Shown: in pieces, positions 6,969 through 9,943 of the stretch
Layout of the letters: every line of letters starts with the position of its first letter
Numbering within the stretch: position 1 is the first letter of the stretch
NCBI GenBank assembly: GCA_003487955.1
Contig: DNNJ01000215.1
Span: 1 to 9,943, forward strand
From: Clostridiales bacterium
GTDB lineage: Bacteria > Bacillota > Clostridia > Tissierellales > Sedimentibacteraceae
Direction: 5' to 3'
DNA: 9,943 bases
Made by a program: the position numbers and the translations under genes
The notes under the pieces: model-generated
What the model was told of the DNA's origin: nothing
Seen by the model: only the letters and a program-made list of their open reading frames with translations
Databases searched by the model: none

Positions 6969-7361
6969 ATGGAAGATAAATTACTTATTAAAATTGCCAT
7001 GGAGGCAAGGGAGAACTCATACAGTCCGTATTCCAATTATAGGGTTGGAGCTGCAGTTTATACAAGAAGCGGCAAGGTATTTACAGGCTGCAACATAGAA
7101 TCTGCATCCTACACTCCAACCATATGTGCAGAGAGAGTTGCTGTTTCAAAATGCATTTCTGAAGGTCACAGGGATATTTATAAAATTGCGGTAGTTGGAA
7201 GCGAAAAAAAGACATCTTTTCCTTGCGGAGTATGCAGGCAGTTTATGTCTGAATTCGGCAAAGACATAAAGGTTATTTGTGCAAGAAACTTAGATTATTA
7301 TGATGTTTATACTTTAGAGGAGCTGTTGCCTCACAGCTTCGGACCCGATGACCTTGACTAG
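6969..7361 (+). CDS. cdd: Cytidine deaminase
   Basis: This 130-residue enzyme hydrolyses cytidine and deoxycytidine to uridine and deoxyuridine in pyrimidine salvage. It is of the small, tetrameric type with three zinc cysteines: C53-A-E55 (T-I-C-A-E-R) gives the first cysteine and the proton-shuttling glutamate, and P-C86-G-V-C89-R-Q gives the other two. The substrate-binding N-I-E follows a Gly-Cys at 40-41. Length and order match the family. AAAGGGG (6957-6963) precedes the ATG. The stop is 11 bases before era, whose ribosome binding site overlaps the stop region, a linkage conserved in Firmicutes. Confidence 0.97.
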   Translation: MEDKLLIKIAMEARENSYSPYSNYRVGAAVYTRSGKVFTGCNIESASYTPTICAERVAVSKCISEGHRDIYKIAVVGSEKKTSFPCGVCRQFMSEFGKDIKVICARNLDYYDVYTLEELLPHSFGPDDLD

Positions 7362-7372
7362 AAAGGAAAAAT

Positions 7373-8260
7373 ATGTTTAAATCAGGATTCGTAACAATAA
7401 TAGGAAGACCAAATGTGGGCAAATCAACATTAATGAATAATATGCTCGGTGAAAAAATATCCATAATGTCCGATAAGCCGCAAACCACGAGAAACAAAAT
7501 AACGACAGTATATACGGATGAAGAAGCACAAATAATATTTATGGATACTCCGGGAATTCATAAACCCAAAAACCAGCTTGGAGAATTTATGAATACAGAA
7601 GTGGACTCAGCTTTAGAGGAAATGGATGTATTAATAATGATAACTGATGAGTTTAACAAAGTGGGACCCGGGGATGAATTTGTAATTGAAAAAATCAAAG
7701 ACACCAAAGCAAAAAAAATACTTATAATAAATAAAATAGATAAGTTTGACCAGGAAGCAGCCATGCGTATTGCGGCTGAATTCGATAAATATGATGTCTT
7801 TGATGATATAATGCCCATATCTGCACTTAATAACGTCGGCGTAGATGCTTTAGTTAAATTAATAATTAAATATTTAAAACCGGGACCGATGTTTTTTCCT
7901 GCAGATTATATAACTGACAGACCTGAGCGCTTTATTGTTTCAGAAATTATAAGGGAAAAGGCACTCATGTATTTACAGGAAGAGGTTCCCCACGGAATTG
8001 CAGTTGAAATTGAAGAAATGAAGGAAAGAAAAAAACGCAGCCTTGTTGATATAAGAGCCAATATTTTATGTGAGAAAAAGTCTCACAAAAGCATTATCAT
8101 CGGCAAGGAAGGAAGAAAAATAAAAGGTATAGGCAAAAGCGCAAGGGAAGATATAGAAAGGCTTTTGGGCAGCCAAGTAAATTTACAGCTTTTTGTAAAA
8201 ATTTCTGAAAACTGGCGTGATGATAATTATAGGTTAAAAACATTAGGGTATGATAAATGA
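7373..8260 (+). CDS. era: GTPase Era
   Basis: This 295-residue essential GTPase binds the 3' end of 16S rRNA and assists 30S subunit assembly. The G motifs are complete: G1 G-R-P-N-V-G-K-S (11-18), G2 around P-Q-T-T-R-N-K (36-42), G3 D-T-P-G (58-61), G4 N-K-I-D (120-123) and G5 S-A-L (150-152). The C-terminal KH domain shows I-I-G-K-E-G-R-K-I (242-250), the GxxG loop that contacts RNA. A GAAAGGA ribosome binding site (7361-7367) precedes the ATG. The stop overlaps the recO start by four bases (ATGA), so translational coupling is likely. With ybeY and rpsU nearby, this part of the window is rich in small-subunit biogenesis. Confidence 0.98.
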   Translation: MFKSGFVTIIGRPNVGKSTLMNNMLGEKISIMSDKPQTTRNKITTVYTDEEAQIIFMDTPGIHKPKNQLGEFMNTEVDSALEEMDVLIMITDEFNKVGPGDEFVIEKIKDTKAKKILIINKIDKFDQEAAMRIAAEFDKYDVFDDIMPISALNNVGVDALVKLIIKYLKPGPMFFPADYITDRPERFIVSEIIREKALMYLQEEVPHGIAVEIEEMKERKKRSLVDIRANILCEKKSHKSIIIGKEGRKIKGIGKSAREDIERLLGSQVNLQLFVKISENWRDDNYRLKTLGYDK

Positions 8261-8970
8261 TAGAGGAAGAAATTCTTATTCTAAAAGAAATAAGTTATAA
8301 AGAAAATGATAAAATTCTTCATGCCTTATCAAGAACAAGAGGTAAAATTCAGATTATTTCAAAAGGCTCAAAAAAAAGCAGCTCACATTTAATGAATGCA
8401 TCACAGAGCTTCGCATATTCAAAATGTACCCTCAATGTATCAAAGGATATGTATATATTAACTTCTGCAAAGCTTTTGGATAATTTCTACAACTTGAATA
8501 ACAACATTAATGCTTATTATAATGCATGTTATATTTTAGAGCTTATAAGCTATGTGGCACAAGAAAATGAAGTTGATTCGAGAGTATTTGATATGACAGT
8601 GTCCGTGATTTCTCATCTGAGTAATTTTAAAAATGAACATGACAAGCTTACCGCTGCTTATGAACTAAAATTGGCAGCCATGCTTGGGTACAAGCCTGAT
8701 TTTCTTCATTGTCTGCACTGCGGCTCTTCGATAAATGACAAGGTTAAGTTTTCCATAACAGAAGGAGGAGTTTTTTGCTCTAAATGCGTAAATTTTGGAA
8801 ATGGAATAAATGTCACATATAATGAAATACTAATTATGGATAAAATTTTAAAATCTAAATTTGAAAATATTGGCTTTATTGAAGTACCTAAGACTATAAT
8901 GAACTTAATAAGAAAATTCTTGTTTTATTATATTGGAAAGGACAATTTTACTACACTAAAGCTACTATAA
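8257..8970 (+). CDS. recO: DNA repair protein RecO
   Basis: This 237-residue recombination mediator works with RecR and RecF to load RecA on SSB-coated single-stranded DNA. The N-terminal OB fold is visible as L-K-E-I-S-Y-K-E-N-D-K-I-L (9-21) and I-Q-I-I-S-K-G-S (31-38). The central helical region follows, with the zinc-finger cysteines C152-x2-C155 and C174-x2-C177 (C-L-H-C and C-S-K-C). Length is usual for the family. The start overlaps the era stop (ATGA), with only a weak AGGG (8245-8248) upstream, so coupling to era is likely. The protein is more diverged than its neighbours, which is normal for RecO. Confidence 0.95.
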   Translation: MIEEEILILKEISYKENDKILHALSRTRGKIQIISKGSKKSSSHLMNASQSFAYSKCTLNVSKDMYILTSAKLLDNFYNLNNNINAYYNACYILELISYVAQENEVDSRVFDMTVSVISHLSNFKNEHDKLTAAYELKLAAMLGYKPDFLHCLHCGSSINDKVKFSITEGGVFCSKCVNFGNGINVTYNEILIMDKILKSKFENIGFIEVPKTIMNLIRKFLFYYIGKDNFTTLKLL

Positions 8971-8986
8971 AAGAAAGGATATTCAT

Positions 8987-9592
8987 ATGGAAAATGATAA
9001 TTTACACAAAATCGATGAAATTTTAAAGCGTACAAATACTGATTACGGCACTGCAAAAGAAGCTTTGGAAGCTGCTAACGGGGATGTGCTTGAAGCTATA
9101 ATATTGATTGAAAATCAGCAAAAAGGAAGAATATCAGGCTCTTTCAGAGGAGAGCAGATAATGGCTCAATTGAAGGATATTTTGGCAAAAGGGAATGCTA
9201 CAAAGCTTACAATTAAGAAAGATAATGATGTTATAATCAATATACCAATTACTGCGGGATTGGTAAGTGCTGTGGTTGCGCCTTTCCTGTCAGCAGCCGG
9301 GATAACCGTAGCCCTTCTTGCAAAATGTTCAGTGGAAATAACCCAAACAGACGGCAAAATAATAGACCTTGGACAAAAAGTTGATGAAGGAATGGATGTT
9401 GTAAAAGATGCTATGAAGGATTTTAAAAAAGGCGCATCGAATTTAAAAGATGATTTAAAAACCGGCACAAAAAACATGAAGGATGATATAAAAACCGGAG
9501 CAGAGAACATGAAGGATGATATAAAATCCGGTGCAGAAAATATGAAAGATGATATCAAAAACTCTTTTGACAGAAATAGTGTGCATTTTTAA
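8987..9592 (+). CDS. UBA-like plus DUF4342 domain protein with C-terminal 11-residue repeats
   Basis: This 201-residue protein of unknown function has three parts. Residues 1-45 look like a UBA/TS-N three-helix domain (I-D-E-I-L-K-R-T-N-T-D-Y, then A-K-E-A-L-E-A-A-N-G-D-V-L-E-A-I), similar to the N-terminus of elongation factor Ts. Residues 53-130 look like DUF4342: strands T-K-L-T-I-K-K and I-I-N-I-P-I, then a hydrophobic glycine/alanine-rich segment (89-112) that could insert in or lie on a membrane. Residues 149-192 are four 11-residue repeats of the form G-A-E-N-M-K-D-D-I-K-x, highly charged and amphipathic, like LEA or apolipoprotein-type helices. The ribosome binding site is GAAAGGA (8973-8979). 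It is the last gene before the T-box promoter and, 16 bases after recO, probably the end of the operon. Confidence 0.8.
   Translation: MENDNLHKIDEILKRTNTDYGTAKEALEAANGDVLEAIILIENQQKGRISGSFRGEQIMAQLKDILAKGNATKLTIKKDNDVIINIPITAGLVSAVVAPFLSAAGITVALLAKCSVEITQTDGKIIDLGQKVDEGMDVVKDAMKDFKKGASNLKDDLKTGTKNMKDDIKTGAENMKDDIKSGAENMKDDIKNSFDRNSVHF
9431..9562 (+). repeat. Four tandem 33-bp coding repeats
   Basis: Units begin at 9431, 9464, 9497 and 9530, each exactly 33 bp and each starting GG. They encode the 11-residue repeats of the UBA-DUF4342 protein. The second and third copies share AACATGAAGGATGATATAAA exactly, while the first is the most diverged. In-frame gain or loss of units would change protein length by 11 residues without a frameshift. 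Confidence 0.9.
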
Positions 9593-9601
9593 AAGAATCT
9601 C

Positions 9602-9630
9602 TTGACATAAAAAGATTATTTTGTTACATT
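9602..9630 (+). promoter_or_regulatory. Promoter of the T-box leader
   Basis: A perfect TTGACA (9602-9607) is followed after 17 bases by TACATT (9625-9630), with an upstream TG (9622-9623) making an extended -10. Transcription would start near 9637, just ahead of the first paired bases of T-box stem I (9642). Confidence 0.75.
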
Positions 9631-9638
9631 ATAGTAAA

Positions 9639-9833
9639 TTAAGACAGTGAGAAAGAGGAGTATTCTATGCTTAATTTACAGAGAGTCAGTCAAGGTGAAA
9701 GCTGATAAGTATGTGTAGAAGAAAGGAGCTTTTGAGTCTAAGACTTTTAAGAGGATGAGGCGCAATGCCTTGTCAAATAGGGTGGAACCGCGGAAGTGAA
9801 TCTTTCGTCCCTATATGGGATGAAAGATTTTTT
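9639..9833 (+). ncRNA. T-box riboswitch, glycine-specific (GGA specifier), glyQS type
   Basis: The leader binds uncharged tRNA-Gly and prevents termination. Stem I has the loop-E AGTA (9659-9662), AG bulge AGAGAG (9680-9685) and distal GGTG loop (9694-9697). Helices are TTCTA (9663-9667) with TAGAA (9716-9720), TGCTTA (9668-9673) with TAAGTA (9706-9711), and TCAGT (9686-9690) with GCTGA (9701-9705). The specifier follows TAGAA as GAAAGGA, with GGA at 9725-9727; this lines up base for base with GAAAGGC in the B. subtilis glyQS leader as I remember it. Stem III is near 9754-9773 and stem II is absent, as in glyQS. The T-box AGGGTGGAACCGCGG is at 9779-9793; its bulge base A9786 fits discriminator U73. 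ATAGGG (9777-9782) can pair with CCCTAT (9809-9814) as the antiterminator. Confidence 0.93.
9799..9833 (+). terminator. T-box regulated intrinsic terminator
   Basis: A 13-bp stem is formed by 9799-9811 (AATCTTTCGTCCC) and 9817-9829 (GGGATGAAAGATT), with one G-T pair, loop TATAT, and a T run at 9828-9833. Its 5' arm contains the bases needed for the antiterminator, so the two structures exclude each other. Confidence 0.95.
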
Positions 9834-9844
9834 GTATGCCCTAA

Positions 9845-9935
9845 CCCCATTTTTCTGAGGAATGGGGACACCTCTACTATCAGTTAGCCTTTGGAGTAAG
9901 AGGAATGTCCCCGAATATGATTTTCTGAAAAATGG
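9845..9935. repeat. REP-like palindromic element after the T-box
   Basis: GGGGACA (9864-9870), CCTCT (9871-9875) and ACT (9876-9878) pair with AGT (9895-9897), AGAGG (9899-9903) and TGTCCCC (9906-9912). The result is a long imperfect hairpin with a 16-base loop and an AA bulge. CCCCATT (9845-9851) can pair instead with AATGGGG (9861-9867). A near-direct repeat, TTTTCTGAGGAATGG (9851-9865) and TTTTCTGAAAAATGG (9921-9935), is spaced exactly 70 bases. GGGGACA/TGTCCCC ends recall the REP-like elements that accompany Y1 (IS200-like) transposases. No transposase and no glyQ start is visible before the window ends at 9943. Confidence 0.55.
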
Positions 9936-9943
9936 CGGTAGGT

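Noticed and set aside
9166..9558. Antisense open frame of 130 codons opposite the UBA-DUF4342 gene
   Set aside because: It mirrors the 33-bp repeats and the sense coding bias, has no ribosome binding site or known domain, and the sense protein is well supported.
9596..9620. Terminator after the UBA-DUF4342 gene (AATCT and AGATT arms)
   Set aside because: The stem is only 5 AT-rich pairs with a long loop, has no proper T run, and overlaps the TTGACA promoter box.
9667..9705. Short leader peptide ORF (12 residues from ATG 9667) with GAGGAG upstream
   Set aside because: It coincides with the conserved stem I elements of the T-box (AGTA, AG bulge, distal GGTG loop). The apparent ribosome binding site and codons are explained by the RNA structure.
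9904..9943. Start of glyQ in the last bases
   Set aside because: ATG codons at 9905 and 9914 run into a TGA within a few codons, and the ATG at 9932 has only four codons in view and no ribosome binding site, so no start can be supported.

Overview
The window is a low-GC, Gram-positive, strictly anaerobic and probably spore-forming chromosome segment. It looks like a member of the Clostridia or Tissierellia, but the genus cannot be fixed from sequence alone. The reasons are AT-rich coding with strong GGAGG-type ribosome binding sites, the conserved Firmicutes block yqfC-yqfD-phoH-ybeY-cdd-era-recO, a T-box leader, and an [FeFe] hydrogenase. All genes lie on the + strand.

Layout. Bases 1-126 are the 3' end of a HIT-family nucleotide hydrolase gene. 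A good sigma-A promoter (132-160) then drives rpsU (ribosomal protein S21) and yqeY (GatB/YqeY domain), closed by a terminator at 879-904. A second transcription unit (promoter near 966-994, terminator near 2865-2889) encodes a small thioredoxin-fold [2Fe-2S] ferredoxin (NuoE-like) and a 501-residue [FeFe] hydrogenase of the clostridial group B type. This redox pair sits between yqeY and yqfC, which are close neighbours in many Firmicutes.

From 2959 to 9592 runs a tightly packed gene string: yqfC, yqfD, phoH, ybeY, a DUF3048 lipoprotein, cdd, era, recO and a UBA-DUF4342 protein. Several junctions overlap (yqfD/phoH and phoH/ybeY by 1 base, era/recO by 4 bases), so an operon is likely. It mixes sporulation functions (yqfC, yqfD), RNA and ribosome maturation (phoH, ybeY, era), pyrimidine salvage (cdd) and recombination repair (recO). 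Compared with the Bacillus subtilis order as I remember it, pgpH (yqfF) and dgkA are absent, and a DUF3048 lipoprotein gene occupies the place of dgkA.

The right end (9602-9833) holds a promoter and a complete T-box riboswitch. Its specifier reads GGA (glycine), and the T-box bulge base A9786 fits a tRNA with discriminator U73, as in tRNA-Gly. This suits glyQS, which follows recO in B. subtilis. No glyQ start is visible in the last 110 bases. That stretch instead contains a REP-like palindrome with GGGGACA/TGTCCCC arms and a 15-base near-direct repeat spaced 70 bases apart. I see no clear new defence or mobile system. The least-explained items are the ferredoxin-hydrogenase pair, the UBA-DUF4342 protein with its 11-residue repeats, and the palindrome between the glycine T-box and its presumed target.
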